The notes: a model not told the origin generated them from the letters alone. Positions 1 through 8,593 are shown, numbered from the stretch's first letter. The stretch: DNA of 44,448 nt from Lachnospiraceae bacterium MD308 (GCA_010206225.2 VIQU02000031.1:1-44448); one strand, 5' to 3'. Numbers and translations: made by a program.

Positions 1-204
1 AGGGGAATGGCCGTTCCGTTTGTTATCTGTCAGCAAGCCACCCTTTTGATTTTTCTCGTAACCAAGGGTAGCATCCAGTTCTGCTTCCATAAGCTCCTGA
101 AGGATGTCTTTGAAACTCTCTTTGAGAAGAGAATAAACATCTGATACGCTGTTAATGTTGTTTTGTGAAATAATCTGTCGGATCTGCTCCTTTGCAACTG
201 CCAT
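1..204 (-). CDS. IS256-family transposase, N-terminal fragment (runs off window)
   Basis: The first 68 codons are visible, starting at the ATG complementary to 202-204 and open to base 1. The protein begins MAVAKEQIRQII and continues with a DVYSLLKESFKDILQ helix and ELDATLGYEKNQKG. This is the classic start of IS256/mutator transposases, including the conserved AELDATLGYEK segment. An AAAGGAG ribosome-binding site precedes the start. These enzymes cut and paste DNA with a DDE catalytic domain, which would lie beyond the window, so intactness cannot be judged. The gene points out of the element region and is probably a later insertion beside it. Confidence 0.9.
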   Translation of the reverse strand, partial: MAVAKEQIRQIISQNNINSVSDVYSLLKESFKDILQELMEAELDATLGYEKNQKGGLLTDNKRNGHSP

Positions 205-297
205 AAAAACACTCCTTTACTATAAGAATTGTCATATCTTAATTCTTACCAAAAAGGAGCCATTTTCTTCCAAAAACACAAATTAATTTACACTACC
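1..297 (-). mobile_element. IS256-family insertion sequence, partial (one end)
   Basis: The element is read on the minus strand and is cut by the left edge of the window. It holds the start of a transposase of the IS256 (mutator-type) family. About 70-95 bases upstream of its start codon lies an AT-rich end-like stretch (around 268-297) with the TGTAAATTAATTTGTGTTT look of IS256-family terminal repeats. The exact outer base near 297 is inferred, because the other end is not in the window and the inverted repeat cannot be paired. Confidence 0.75.
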
Positions 298-380
298 GTA
301 AAACCAGTGCAGAGACAGCGCATGACAAGCTGAAACGTATCATAGTTAATGATTACATACACGAAAAAGTATCTTAGTGA

Positions 381-600
381 TTAAAAAGTCCTTGACATTT
401 TTGTTGCGAGGCTTTTACATAAATCTGTCCTAGTTTGGACATCTTTAATGTTCTGCTGCGTCTGTATCTCATTCAAAATAAATTCATACCGCTTCTGCCC
501 AAATTACTGAACCATCTCTACAAAGGCGCCGCTTTTCGGGCTGGTTGTCCATGTACCGAGATTACGGAAGTTCCATCTGTTGAACGACCTTGAAGAATTA
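381..600 (-). pseudogene. Decayed reading frame of unknown family
   Basis: On the minus strand one frame reads as protein-like sequence for about 70 codons. It includes FNRWNFRNLGTWTTSPKSG and, after an in-frame TAA at 504-506, QKRYEFILNEIQTQQNI, and it ends with TAA at 381-383. There is no start codon or ribosome-binding site. The composition looks like real protein, so it is probably the tail of a gene truncated and inactivated next to the IS end. I do not recognise the family. Apart from this, the stretch from 298 to 630 shows nothing. Confidence 0.35.
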
Positions 601-630
601 TAGATAAATACAAGTCATAGCTTTTAGAAA

Positions 631-837
631 TTATTCAGGAGAATCGTCTATATATTCAATTACATCCGATACAGAGCAATGGAGGATGGAGCAAAGCTGG
701 TTGATAGAATTAGTTGTAATTCCTTTCCCGTGCTTGATTGCATAATAAGTTGAACGTGGAAATCCTTTCTTATCAAGTTCATAGGAACTGATACATTTCT
801 CTTTCATGGTTTGAAACAATGGTTTATAGCTAATCAT
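631..837 (-). CDS. Small XRE/Cro-type HTH regulator (copy 1)
   Basis: A 68-aa protein that is almost entirely one Cro/CI-type helix-turn-helix domain. It starts MISYKPLFQTMKEK, followed by ISSYELDKKGFPRSTYYAIKHGKG (turn and recognition helix), then SINQLCSILHCSVSDVIEYI, the usual closing helices of this family. I chose the ATG at 837 rather than the one 18 bases upstream because a GAGGTG ribosome-binding site sits just before it. It is a paralogue of the next gene (931-1131), with the same length and order of helices. The promoter region carries a 27-base box nearly identical to the one in front of that paralogue. A role in controlling the divergent or neighbouring genes is inferred. Confidence 0.85.
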   Translation of the reverse strand: MISYKPLFQTMKEKCISSYELDKKGFPRSTYYAIKHGKGITTNSINQLCSILHCSVSDVIEYIDDSPE

Positions 838-867
838 GTTATACACCTCGTACAATCATCATATCAA

Positions 868-894
868 TATACTCGGAAATTGAGTATGTACGAA
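868..894. promoter_or_regulatory. Operator/promoter box 1
   Basis: This 27-base box, starting TATACTCGG and ending ATGTACGAA, matches the box at 1172-1198 at 24 of 27 positions. Each lies directly upstream of one of the two small HTH genes. On the minus strand it can be read as a weak -35 (TTCGTA), a 17-base spacer and a -10 (TATATT). It is probably where these regulators or RNA polymerase bind. Confidence 0.55.
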
Positions 895-930
895 AAATCA
901 AACATATATACATGTTAATAGTTCTGTTTC

Positions 931-1131
931 CTATTCTTCATCTATAAATTCGATAATGCCGCAAACCGGGCATTTCAACAGTTTGCATAATTGGTTGATG
1001 GTATTGGTACTAACACTGTTCCCGTGGCGGATTGAATGATACGTTGCTTTGGGAAAGCCCTGCTTGAAAAGCATATAGGAAGTAATGTGTTTCTCATCCA
1101 TAGTTTTGAAAAGTGGTGCGTAGCTGATCAT
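931..1131 (-). CDS. Small XRE/Cro-type HTH regulator (copy 2)
   Basis: A 66-aa single-domain HTH protein, MISYAPLFKTMDEK, then a turn/recognition region around GFPKATYHSIRHGNS, then TINQLCKLLKCPVCGIIEFID. About half of its residues match the HTH protein at 631-837, so the pair is a tandem duplication that also copied the promoter box. The start at 1131 is preferred over the longer frame from 1215, because homology with the neighbour begins at MISY and because the longer frame would run through the operator palindrome. A GGAG lies 11-14 bases upstream. It is divergent from the plus-strand gene at 1255 and likely controls the shared intergenic region. Confidence 0.85.
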   Translation of the reverse strand: MISYAPLFKTMDEKHITSYMLFKQGFPKATYHSIRHGNSVSTNTINQLCKLLKCPVCGIIEFIDEE

Positions 1132-1171
1132 AGTTTCTGCTGCTCCTATTATTTTTTTTTCAGTGTAATCG

Positions 1172-1210
1172 TATACTCGGATATTGAAAATGTACGAATA
1201 TCCGAGTATA
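1172..1210. promoter_or_regulatory. Perfect 14-bp inverted repeat operator, with a third half-site nearby
   Basis: TATACTCGGATATT (1172-1185) is followed after 11 bases by its exact reverse complement (1197-1210). A further CGAGTATA half-site lies at 1229-1236. The palindrome covers the whole plus-strand promoter at 1184-1212 and the minus-strand -10 region of the HTH gene, so a protein bound here would control both directions. The bound protein is most simply one of the two adjacent HTH proteins (inference). Confidence 0.75.
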
Positions 1211-1212
1211 AT
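1184..1212 (+). promoter_or_regulatory. Strong sigma-A-type promoter
   Basis: TTGAAA (1184-1189), a 17-base spacer and TATAAT (1207-1212), 43 bases before the ATG at 1255. It overlaps the inverted repeat at 1172-1210, so repression by occlusion is likely. Confidence 0.75.
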
Positions 1213-1254
1213 CATATGTACGGAAAAGCGAGTATAAAAAGGAAGGAAAAGAAG

Positions 1255-1713
1255 ATGAAGATTGCAAAAGAGATTTTTGAAAAAGCAACAGTCAGGGGGC
1301 TGGCGGATTATTTTCTGTTTGGGTTAGCGCCTGAACCGGATAAACGGGATTACAAAGCACGTCTGGATGCAACGTATGAAGCATTTGAAAAAACGGCTTT
1401 TCGGTATGAACCGGATGGAGCGCTGGAACTGTTATCATTGGCAAATGATATGACCTGCGAAAATGCATGTGTCTATCTGGAGATCGGCATACAGGCCGGT
1501 ATCCTGCTGATTGCTGATATATTTAAGAATGTGCAGACGGAACTATATGGAGAAGATATGGCTTCTTCTTCTGACGGCCAGACCGTGCAGGAAGAAATAA
1601 AAAAAGCATTGAATATAATAGCGGATGAATCTGCAGAAAACGAAAGAATAAAGCAGGCATATGATATTTTGAAAAATTTGGAAGAGTCTGGAACAAAGCG
1701 GGAGGATTTATGA
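1255..1713 (+). CDS. Hypothetical acidic protein (DUF6809-like)
   Basis: A 152-aa soluble protein beginning MKIAKEIFEKATVRGLADYF. The start at 1255 is preferred over the long upstream extension because GGAAGGAAAAGAAG precedes it and a clear promoter lies at 1184-1212, inside the longer frame. The middle holds ALELLSLANDMTCENACVYLEIGIQAGILLIADIF, which recalls the C-terminal helix (…GFRLG…) of DUF6809-type proteins common in clostridial mobile elements. That resemblance is by eye only. No catalytic motif or membrane segment is seen. Its stop overlaps the next start (TATGATG), so the two are translated together under control of the operator upstream. Confidence 0.75.
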   Translation: MKIAKEIFEKATVRGLADYFLFGLAPEPDKRDYKARLDATYEAFEKTAFRYEPDGALELLSLANDMTCENACVYLEIGIQAGILLIADIFKNVQTELYGEDMASSSDGQTVQEEIKKALNIIADESAENERIKQAYDILKNLEESGTKREDL

Positions 1714-2024
1714 TGAAATCACTGGAGGCATTAGGAAAAGCAAAACTGGAGCAGCTTATTTCACAGCTCATCTATGAAGAGGAACCTGCAGGAGCGATTC
1801 CGGAAGATTGTGAAGAAAAAGTAGAAAACTCTTTTAAGGAATTTGCGGCAAAGCTTGAATCTTTATATGATGAAATTGATAAGGATGATAACTGTCTGTT
1901 TGATGTGATGGCGGATTTTGCGCAGATCCATGACGATATTTATTTTGAAACGGGATTTTGGACGGGATTGAGGTTGGCTAAAAAGCTTGAATCAGCAGGC
2001 GGGAAGAACGAATATGATAGTTAA
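1710..2024 (+). CDS. Hypothetical small acidic protein, DUF6809-like
   Basis: A 104-aa acidic helical protein. Its start overlaps the stop of the preceding gene. GGAGG at 1701-1705 fits the second ATG (1713) slightly better than the first (1710). The C-terminal part, FAQIHDDIYFETGFWTGLRLAKKL, resembles the end of DUF6809-type proteins, where a helix with GF..GLR follows an acidic region. No enzyme motif is visible. It is the second gene of a two-gene unit that ends at the terminator at 2039. The function is unknown. Confidence 0.75.
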   Translation: MMKSLEALGKAKLEQLISQLIYEEEPAGAIPEDCEEKVENSFKEFAAKLESLYDEIDKDDNCLFDVMADFAQIHDDIYFETGFWTGLRLAKKLESAGGKNEYDS

Positions 2025-2038
2025 ATAGGGATATGTGA

Positions 2039-2086
2039 GGGAGCAACCAGGTAAATTATAACCACCGGCTGCTCCCTTATTTTATT
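2039..2086 (+). terminator. Rho-independent terminator after the two-gene unit
   Basis: GGGAGCA (2039-2045) pairs with TGCTCCC (2070-2076), with further pairing inside (ACC/GGC), followed by TTATTTTATTT. Confidence 0.7.
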
Positions 2087-2195
2087 TCCCGCTTTTTTTC
2101 GCACTAACGATTTTATGTCCGGAATAGATACAGATAAACATGCTGATCAGCATGATAAGCGAACTATATTTGTGCCATTTCATATGATTCATCAT
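2082..2195 (-). CDS. Putative 37-aa single-span membrane peptide
   Basis: This short minus-strand frame begins MMNHMKWHKY and continues SSLIMLISMFICIYSGHKIV, one likely membrane helix, ending with a basic tail AKKSGK. The start is backed by AGAGGTGG just upstream, and a perfect TATAAT lies at 2222-2227 on the same strand, though its -35 is weak. It is convergent with the gene ending at 2024, and its stop lies inside that gene's terminator. It may be a small membrane or toxin-like peptide, but coding status is not proven. Confidence 0.45.
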   Translation of the reverse strand: MMNHMKWHKYSSLIMLISMFICIYSGHKIVSAKKSGK

Positions 2196-2227
2196 TCCAC
2201 CTCTTTTCTACAGGCACCTCTATTATA

Positions 2228-2788
2228 ACACTGCAAACACTGTCATTCTATATATCAAATCATCCGATTCCTAAAAAAATTTAAAAAATTTTTCAAAACT
2301 ACTTACATTTTGTCCTCTCCAACATGTAATAAGTGAAGGGGTTATTTTTCTGGATAACATTCTGAGTAAACATTTCAAAGATTTTCCCTTTCGTTGTACC
2401 TTGAAAAATTCATATCCTGCCTAGATTGATACCCGGTACTGAGCGTGCATTTTAGCGCACCTTGCCGGAGAAAACGCTGCGGACAATAAGAGCCGGGACA
2501 GGGAACGGGTCTGGGAAGAACACAGGAAAACGCTCAAAGAATAAAAATGTAACCAGTCCGGGTAACCGGGCTGGATAACAGTAGATACTATGCAGGGAAG
2601 GAAATCTTTTCAGGAGTGAATGTACCTGATAGAGAGCTTCCCTGTATTTATGTGCTGTTATCGGCTGGCAGTGCAAATGATAAAGGGGGAGGTATTGATA
2701 CATGAGAATATAAGAAGCAAATGAGCAGAAATATAAGGTAACAGCAGCATTATAAGTTGCACAGCAAGGAAAGTGAGGTAAAAATATA
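2228..2788 (+). promoter_or_regulatory. Long structured leader upstream of the adhesin gene
   Basis: No convincing gene is seen in these 560 bases. Two hairpins stand out. A 9-bp stem CCAGTCCGG/CCGGGCTGG lies at 2553-2574 (one G-U pair, GTAA loop). A long stem-loop has arms ATGCAGGGAAG (2590-2600) and CTTCCCTGTAT (2637-2647) and a smaller TCAGG/CCTGA stem inside. Neither is followed by a T-run, so they look like leader RNA structure rather than terminators. The promoter could not be placed with confidence. Confidence 0.4.
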
Positions 2789-5700
2789 TTGAAAGGAAAC
2801 GTAAAAAGGGTTGTATCCGGTCTGCTGTCGGCAGTCACGGTCTTATCAGCCTTCTTACAGCCAGTGGTCATCCAGGCGGCAGAAACAGAGCAGGCGGCGT
2901 ATGAAGCAGAGTATCCGGCACTTGATAAGGTGAAGGACAAGCTTGCAGAGGATGAAATCGTGACTGCAGAGGATCATGAGATGGAGGCTGGCAGTGATTT
3001 TGATGTGGAACATGATTTTTCGGGCCTTAAGTTTTCTTCGGATAAGGTAAAAGTAACCTTCCATGAAGCGAAGAACAGAGACGGACAGAAGCTTGACTGT
3101 AACCGGGCAGATACATACAAGGCGATCTATTTTGTAGAGCCTGCCAGTAAGAATCCGTCTTACCATGTCTGCAGGAACATCATTGTAAAAGAAAAGAAAT
3201 CCGAAGACAGCGAAGATGAAGAGGCGGACGAAAGCAGCCTGACTGTAGACAGCGCTATTATGCAGGCGCAGGAACAGGGCATTGACTTAATGGCAATGGA
3301 AGCTGGGGAGAGCGTTACATTTTATGCTGCAGCGGGCGCAAGGGCAGTAGAGCGTGTCACCGTAACAAGAGGAACCTGCTATAAATACACAGATTATGAT
3401 TATGGTTCTTATCAGACTTACAAATATACGGTCAAGTTTGATGATGTCTCTGCAACAGCCTATTGTGTTCAGCCGTCTAAAGATTCACCGGATAGCGGCA
3501 GTTACAGCATTACAAAGCTAAAAGACGGGAAAGGTCTTGCGAAGGTTTGCTATTACGGCACGAAAGCCAGTGGAGAGGAAGGATTTTTTGCAGAGAAATA
3601 TCCGGATTTCTCAGCAGGGCAGAGATTTATCCTCGTCCACATGGCAGCCAGCTACGCTAACGGGAGCAGCGATGCATTTTCCGGGGCCAGCTCCAAAGCG
3701 AAGAAACTTGCATTGGAACTCTATGATTACTGTATGGCGCAGCCGGAGATTCCTGATGTTGATATGGAGTTTTCCACTGCTAATGCGGAGGCATATGTAG
3801 AAGGAAATATTCAGCGGACTAAAGAGATTACATTTAAAGCAGATGAACTTCAGACAATCACAATGAAGCTGCCAAGTGGCGTAAGGTTCCATAATTTAAC
3901 GACAGGAAAGACAAGCAGCGCCGGAGCATCTGTTGAAGTATCTGGAGGGACAAAGTTTTATCTTTCTGCACCGCTTACACAGGCAGTAGATGTGTCAAAT
4001 TCATGGTCTGCTACAATGAAGGGGGCGATTACAAAAGATTACTCAGCATATAAAATCTCAACTGGTGGAGGAAGCCAGGATTTAGCGCTTGTATTCGGGG
4101 AAGGTGTCACCGATGAAAAGTATGTGGACTTTTCCGTAAGGTGGCTTGAGTTTGCCAAGGTAAAGGTTATCAAGGTGGATTCTCAAAAAGAGGATGCGAA
4201 GCTGTCGGGAGCAGTGTTTGGGATTTATAAGGACCAGGGTTGTACACAGCTTATTGCGCAGATGCCGGCAACAGATAAAGACGGGGCTTCCAGTATGGAG
4301 ATTGTGAAAACGCAGGATACCGTATATTTAAAAGAGATCACGGCTCCGACAGGATACTGTTATAATGCCACTGCTTATAATGTGGGGTTAAAGGCAGGAC
4401 AGACTACATCCGTCACGGTTCCGGACGTGGAACAGCTTGGAAATCTGACCGTTTACAAAGAAGGTGAAGTTTTAACAGGCGCTTCATCAAATGAAAGCGG
4501 CACGACATTCCGGTATGAGAGACGCAGACAGAAAGGCGCTGTTTTTAATGTCTATGCTGCGAAGGATATCACGACGCCTTATGGCGCTGTGGTTTATAAA
4601 GCCGGAGAGCTTGTGGCAGAAAATCTTATAACCGGAGACAATGGCTCTGTAATATTAAAGAACCTGCATCTTGGAACTTATCGTGTAGAGGAAGTACAGG
4701 CACCAAAGAATTTTTACAATAAGGGCGAGACGAAGGAAGTTGAGATTGTCTATGCCGGGCAGATGGCAGAGGCGGCATTTTCTGATACTACATTTCAGAA
4801 TGACAGACAGAAAGCGGAAGTTACGATTGTAAAAAAAGATAAGGAAACACTGAATGGTCTGGCAGGCGGTATTTTTGGGCTGTATGCTTCGGAAAATATT
4901 ACTAATGCAGATGGGAATGTTGTTGTAACAAAAGGTTCGCTGATTGAGAAGGTGACTACAGATGGAAACGGCAATGCTTCATTTTCTGCGGATATCCCGA
5001 TTGGCTTTGGGTATGAAATAAAAGAGATCCAGGCACCGGAGAATTATCTGCGGAATACAGAGGATGTGTATTCTTTTAAATTTGCTTACACAAATGACAG
5101 GGAAGCAAAAGTATCCTTTTCACACACTTTTGCAAATGAGCGTGTCAATGCTACAATCCGTCTGCAGAAGATAGATAAGGAAATGAATAAAAATATCCCA
5201 CAAGGGGACGCAACACTGGAACATGCGGTTTACGGGCTGTACGCAAGGAAGGATATCAGCCATCCGGATAAAAAGACAGGGATTCTTTATAAAGCAGGAG
5301 AGCAGGTGGGAACACTGACTACGGATAAGGAAGGAAAGGCGGAGATCACAAATCTATACTTAGGGGAGTATTTTGTAAAAGAGATCACGCCGTCTACCGG
5401 ATATCTTGCAGATGAAACAGAGTATGACCTGGTATGCAGCTATGAGGGAGATTTGGTGGCTACGGTAGAGCGGGATTGCACATCTCCGGAGCAGGTGAAA
5501 AAGCAGCCGTTCCAGATCATCAAGGCAGCAAATAACGGGGAAACCGATGCACCTTTGCTTTCGGGGGCAGGCTTTACGGCTTATCTTGTATCTTCCCTGA
5601 AACAAAAAGGAAATGGCGGATATGATTTTGCTTCCGCTGAAGCAGTAGTGATCGGGGAGAACGGTGCAACAGAGATTTTCACAGATGAAAAGGGCTATGC

Positions 5701-8593
5701 CTGCAGTATCCCGATTCCATACGGAACGTATATTGTGAGGGAAACGACTACGCCGCATAATTATACGCCGGTTAAAGACTTTATTGTGCGGGTTACCGAA
5801 CATAAACCGGACACGCCGCAGGTATGGCGGGTGCTTCTGGATGATGAATTTGAAGCGAAGGTAAAAATCGTGAAGCAGGATGATGAAACGAAAAAGCCTG
5901 TGCTTGCGGAAAATACAGAGTTCAAAGTATATGACCTAGACAACGAAAAGTATGTGGAGCAGGTAACAACTTATCCGACCGTGGTGACGCACAAATCTTA
6001 TTTTACGGACAGTCAGGGTTATCTGATCCTGCCGCAGAATCTGAAGATCGGACGTTACCGTATTGAGGAAGTAACAGCTCCATCCGGGTATACACTGAAT
6101 GAGAATTATTATGAAGTGTCCGTAGATTCCGATACAATGTATCAGATCGAGGAAGTGTCCGGGGATGTGGTCATTGACGTTGTATATGAGAATCATCCGG
6201 TGAAGGGCGAACTGCATGTTGTAAAAAAGGGTGAAGTTTTAAATGGCTATAAGAATGATTTCACATATGAGACAGAGGATCTGGAAGGAGCAGAATTTAA
6301 AGTCTATGCGGCGGAGGATATCTACACAGCAGACTTCCAAAAAGACGGGGATGGAAACCGGATTTTAGAGTATGCGTCCGGGGAACTGGTAGAAACATTA
6401 ACTACGGACCAGGATGGGAAGGCTATACTTAAGAATCTTCCGCTTGGTACATACCGGGTAGTGGAGACGAAAGCTCCAAAAGGGTATGTGCTGAATGGAG
6501 AAGAGCAGACGGTTACATTTTCCTATAAAGATCAGAATACGCCAGTCATCGAACAGACAGTAGCATTTGAAAATGAACGCCAGAAGGTGGAGATTGCGGT
6601 TGTGAAGAAAGATGCGAAGAATGGAGTCACAGTAGAGGGCGCAGTCTTTGGATTGTGTGCGAAAAATGATATCCAGGCACATGGAGAAGTGATTGTGAAA
6701 GCGGATACTTTGCTTGGTGAAGCCACATCCGGGAAAGATGGCAGGGCAGTTTTTGATTTGGACGTGCCGTTCGGTGCGTATTACATTCGTGAGGAGAAAG
6801 CCCCGGCAGGCTATGTATCTTCTGATGAAGTGATTGAAGTGTCTGCCTCATATCAAGGGCAGGATGTAAAGGTTGCCGCATATACCTCTGATTTTAAAAA
6901 TGAGCCGACTACGGTTTCAATTAAAAAGACTGACCTTGCAACGAGTGTGGAGCTGGAAGGCGCAACGCTGACAGTGCTTGATAAAGACGGAAATATTGTG
7001 GATACATGGAAATCTGTTAAGGGCAGAGAACATATCATAGAGCGCCTGACTGCAGGTGAAACCTATACGCTCCGTGAAGAATTAGCACCGTATGGATATC
7101 TTAAGGCAGAGGAGATAAAATTTACTGTAGAGGATACGGCAGAGATCCAGAAGGTAGAAATGAAAGACGATGTGCCGACAGGAACGCTTCTGATCAATAA
7201 AAAAGGAGAGTTTTTAGAGGATGTATCTTTGTTGGACAGCATTGGCGGATGGATTGCACATCTGTTTGAGTATGTCACTGGTTCACTGAAAGACGTCACA
7301 TTTGAAGTGTATGCGCTGGAGGATATAAAAGCCGCAGACGGTGAGAGTGAGGATTATTATAAAAAGGATGAACTGGTGGATACCATCATTACGGATGATA
7401 CCGGGATTGCGAAACTGGAAAACCTTCCTCTTGGGAAATATTATGTGAAAGAGAAAGAGACAACAGAAGGCTATGTACTGGACAATGAGATCCGTGAGGT
7501 TGACCTAACCTACCGTGACCAGGATACGAAGGTGGTTACATTTTCTGCGGACTGGCAGAACAATCGCCAGAAAGCAGAAATCAACGTATTAAAGACGGAG
7601 AAGGATTCTGACCGTGTAGTAGAAGGAACCGTGTTTGCTCTTTGTACGAAGGAGGATATCACTACTGCAGAAGGCAAGGTGATCATGGATGCGGATACTG
7701 TGATTGAAGAGAAGGCTACCGATGAGGAAGGAAAAGTAACATTTACGGCTGATCTGCCTGTCGGATTTTCCTATTATGTAAAAGAAACTGCTCCGGCTCC
7801 GGGATTTACCAGTGAAGGTGAGGTGCAGGAATTTAGTTTCAATTATGAAGGGGCAGAAAAAGAGAGTGTTCCGTATGCTCTGAATTTTGAGAACCAGGCT
7901 ACCGTATTTGAATTTAGCAAAGTATCCCTTGCGGATGGAAAAGAAGTAGAAGGTGCGAAGCTTCAGATAACAGATGAGGATGGCAATCTTGTGGAAGAAT
8001 GGGTTTCCGGTAAGGAGCCGCATATCATTAAGGAACTGGTTGTCGGTAAGAAGTACACTATGACAGAGACACAGCCTGCGGATGGTTATGTAACTGCAGA
8101 AAGTATCGAATTTGCCGTAGAAAACACGGGAGAAGTGCAGAAGGTAGAAATGAAGGATGATGTAACGAAAGTAGAAATCTCCAAGACAGACATTGCCGGG
8201 AAGGAGCTGCCGGGTGCGAAGCTTGCCATCCTTAATAAAGAGGGAAAAGCAATGGAGAGCTGGACTTCTGAGGACAAGCCGCACTACATTGAGATGCTGC
8301 CGGTCGGGGAGTATACGCTCCATGAGGAAAGTGCGCCGGAAGGATATCTGGTAGCGGAGGATGTGAAGTTTGAAGTGAAAGACACCGGAGAGATCCAAAA
8401 GGTTGTGATGAAAGATGAAGCAGAGCCGGAGAAATCAAAAGATACACCGAAGCCTGAGACACCATCTACACCTTCAGCCGGGACACCGAAAACCGGAGAC
8501 GACAGACCGTTCTGGTTATGGCTTGCATTAGCGGGGATTGCTGTCTGCGGTATTGGAAGTGCTGCGAGTATCTTCCGGAAGAAGAGGAAATAG
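2789..8593 (+). CDS. Giant LPXTG-type surface adhesin with thioester-like region and about 13 SpaA/Cna-B domains
   Basis: A 1934-aa cell-wall protein starting at TTG behind a GTGAGG site. Residues 1-31 form a signal peptide (KRVVSGLLSAVTVLSAFLQ, cut near IQAAE). An N-terminal region holds YCVQP (Cys226) and GQRFILVHMAASY (Gln278), resembling a thioester adhesin domain able to bind host surfaces covalently. From about 455 to 1875 come roughly 13 SpaA/Cna-B repeats, each with an early Lys strand (for example VKVIKVD), a GAVFGIY/GAEFKVY core and a closing E-APxGY, the pattern that forms Lys-Asn isopeptide bonds. The end is a Pro/Thr stalk, a TPKTGD sorting signal, a hydrophobic helix and RKKRK. 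It is probably transcribed alone, given its own leader and terminator. Likely roles are mating-pair adhesion or host attachment. The sortase at 20085 is a candidate anchor enzyme. Confidence 0.9.
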   Translation: MKGNVKRVVSGLLSAVTVLSAFLQPVVIQAAETEQAAYEAEYPALDKVKDKLAEDEIVTAEDHEMEAGSDFDVEHDFSGLKFSSDKVKVTFHEAKNRDGQKLDCNRADTYKAIYFVEPASKNPSYHVCRNIIVKEKKSEDSEDEEADESSLTVDSAIMQAQEQGIDLMAMEAGESVTFYAAAGARAVERVTVTRGTCYKYTDYDYGSYQTYKYTVKFDDVSATAYCVQPSKDSPDSGSYSITKLKDGKGLAKVCYYGTKASGEEGFFAEKYPDFSAGQRFILVHMAASYANGSSDAFSGASSKAKKLALELYDYCMAQPEIPDVDMEFSTANAEAYVEGNIQRTKEITFKADELQTITMKLPSGVRFHNLTTGKTSSAGASVEVSGGTKFYLSAPLTQAVDVSNSWSATMKGAITKDYSAYKISTGGGSQDLALVFGEGVTDEKYVDFSVRWLEFAKVKVIKVDSQKEDAKLSGAVFGIYKDQGCTQLIAQMPATDKDGASSMEIVKTQDTVYLKEITAPTGYCYNATAYNVGLKAGQTTSVTVPDVEQLGNLTVYKEGEVLTGASSNESGTTFRYERRRQKGAVFNVYAAKDITTPYGAVVYKAGELVAENLITGDNGSVILKNLHLGTYRVEEVQAPKNFYNKGETKEVEIVYAGQMAEAAFSDTTFQNDRQKAEVTIVKKDKETLNGLAGGIFGLYASENITNADGNVVVTKGSLIEKVTTDGNGNASFSADIPIGFGYEIKEIQAPENYLRNTEDVYSFKFAYTNDREAKVSFSHTFANERVNATIRLQKIDKEMNKNIPQGDATLEHAVYGLYARKDISHPDKKTGILYKAGEQVGTLTTDKEGKAEITNLYLGEYFVKEITPSTGYLADETEYDLVCSYEGDLVATVERDCTSPEQVKKQPFQIIKAANNGETDAPLLSGAGFTAYLVSSLKQKGNGGYDFASAEAVVIGENGATEIFTDEKGYACSIPIPYGTYIVRETTTPHNYTPVKDFIVRVTEHKPDTPQVWRVLLDDEFEAKVKIVKQDDETKKPVLAENTEFKVYDLDNEKYVEQVTTYPTVVTHKSYFTDSQGYLILPQNLKIGRYRIEEVTAPSGYTLNENYYEVSVDSDTMYQIEEVSGDVVIDVVYENHPVKGELHVVKKGEVLNGYKNDFTYETEDLEGAEFKVYAAEDIYTADFQKDGDGNRILEYASGELVETLTTDQDGKAILKNLPLGTYRVVETKAPKGYVLNGEEQTVTFSYKDQNTPVIEQTVAFENERQKVEIAVVKKDAKNGVTVEGAVFGLCAKNDIQAHGEVIVKADTLLGEATSGKDGRAVFDLDVPFGAYYIREEKAPAGYVSSDEVIEVSASYQGQDVKVAAYTSDFKNEPTTVSIKKTDLATSVELEGATLTVLDKDGNIVDTWKSVKGREHIIERLTAGETYTLREELAPYGYLKAEEIKFTVEDTAEIQKVEMKDDVPTGTLLINKKGEFLEDVSLLDSIGGWIAHLFEYVTGSLKDVTFEVYALEDIKAADGESEDYYKKDELVDTIITDDTGIAKLENLPLGKYYVKEKETTEGYVLDNEIREVDLTYRDQDTKVVTFSADWQNNRQKAEINVLKTEKDSDRVVEGTVFALCTKEDITTAEGKVIMDADTVIEEKATDEEGKVTFTADLPVGFSYYVKETAPAPGFTSEGEVQEFSFNYEGAEKESVPYALNFENQATVFEFSKVSLADGKEVEGAKLQITDEDGNLVEEWVSGKEPHIIKELVVGKKYTMTETQPADGYVTAESIEFAVENTGEVQKVEMKDDVTKVEISKTDIAGKELPGAKLAILNKEGKAMESWTSEDKPHYIEMLPVGEYTLHEESAPEGYLVAEDVKFEVKDTGEIQKVVMKDEAEPEKSKDTPKPETPSTPSAGTPKTGDDRPFWLWLALAGIAVCGIGSAASIFRKKRK

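Noticed and set aside
1036-1254. N-terminal extension of the gene ending at 1713
   Set aside because: It would run antisense through the HTH gene and the promoter/operator; the promoter at 1184-1212 and the ribosome-binding site fit the start at 1255.
2452-2940. 162-aa minus-strand frame in the adhesin leader
   Set aside because: It runs into the adhesin coding region, has cysteine/proline-rich shadow-like composition and no ribosome-binding site.
7589-8398. 269-aa minus-strand frame inside the adhesin gene
   Set aside because: It is the antisense shadow of the Cna-B repeats, with no ribosome-binding site or recognisable domain.
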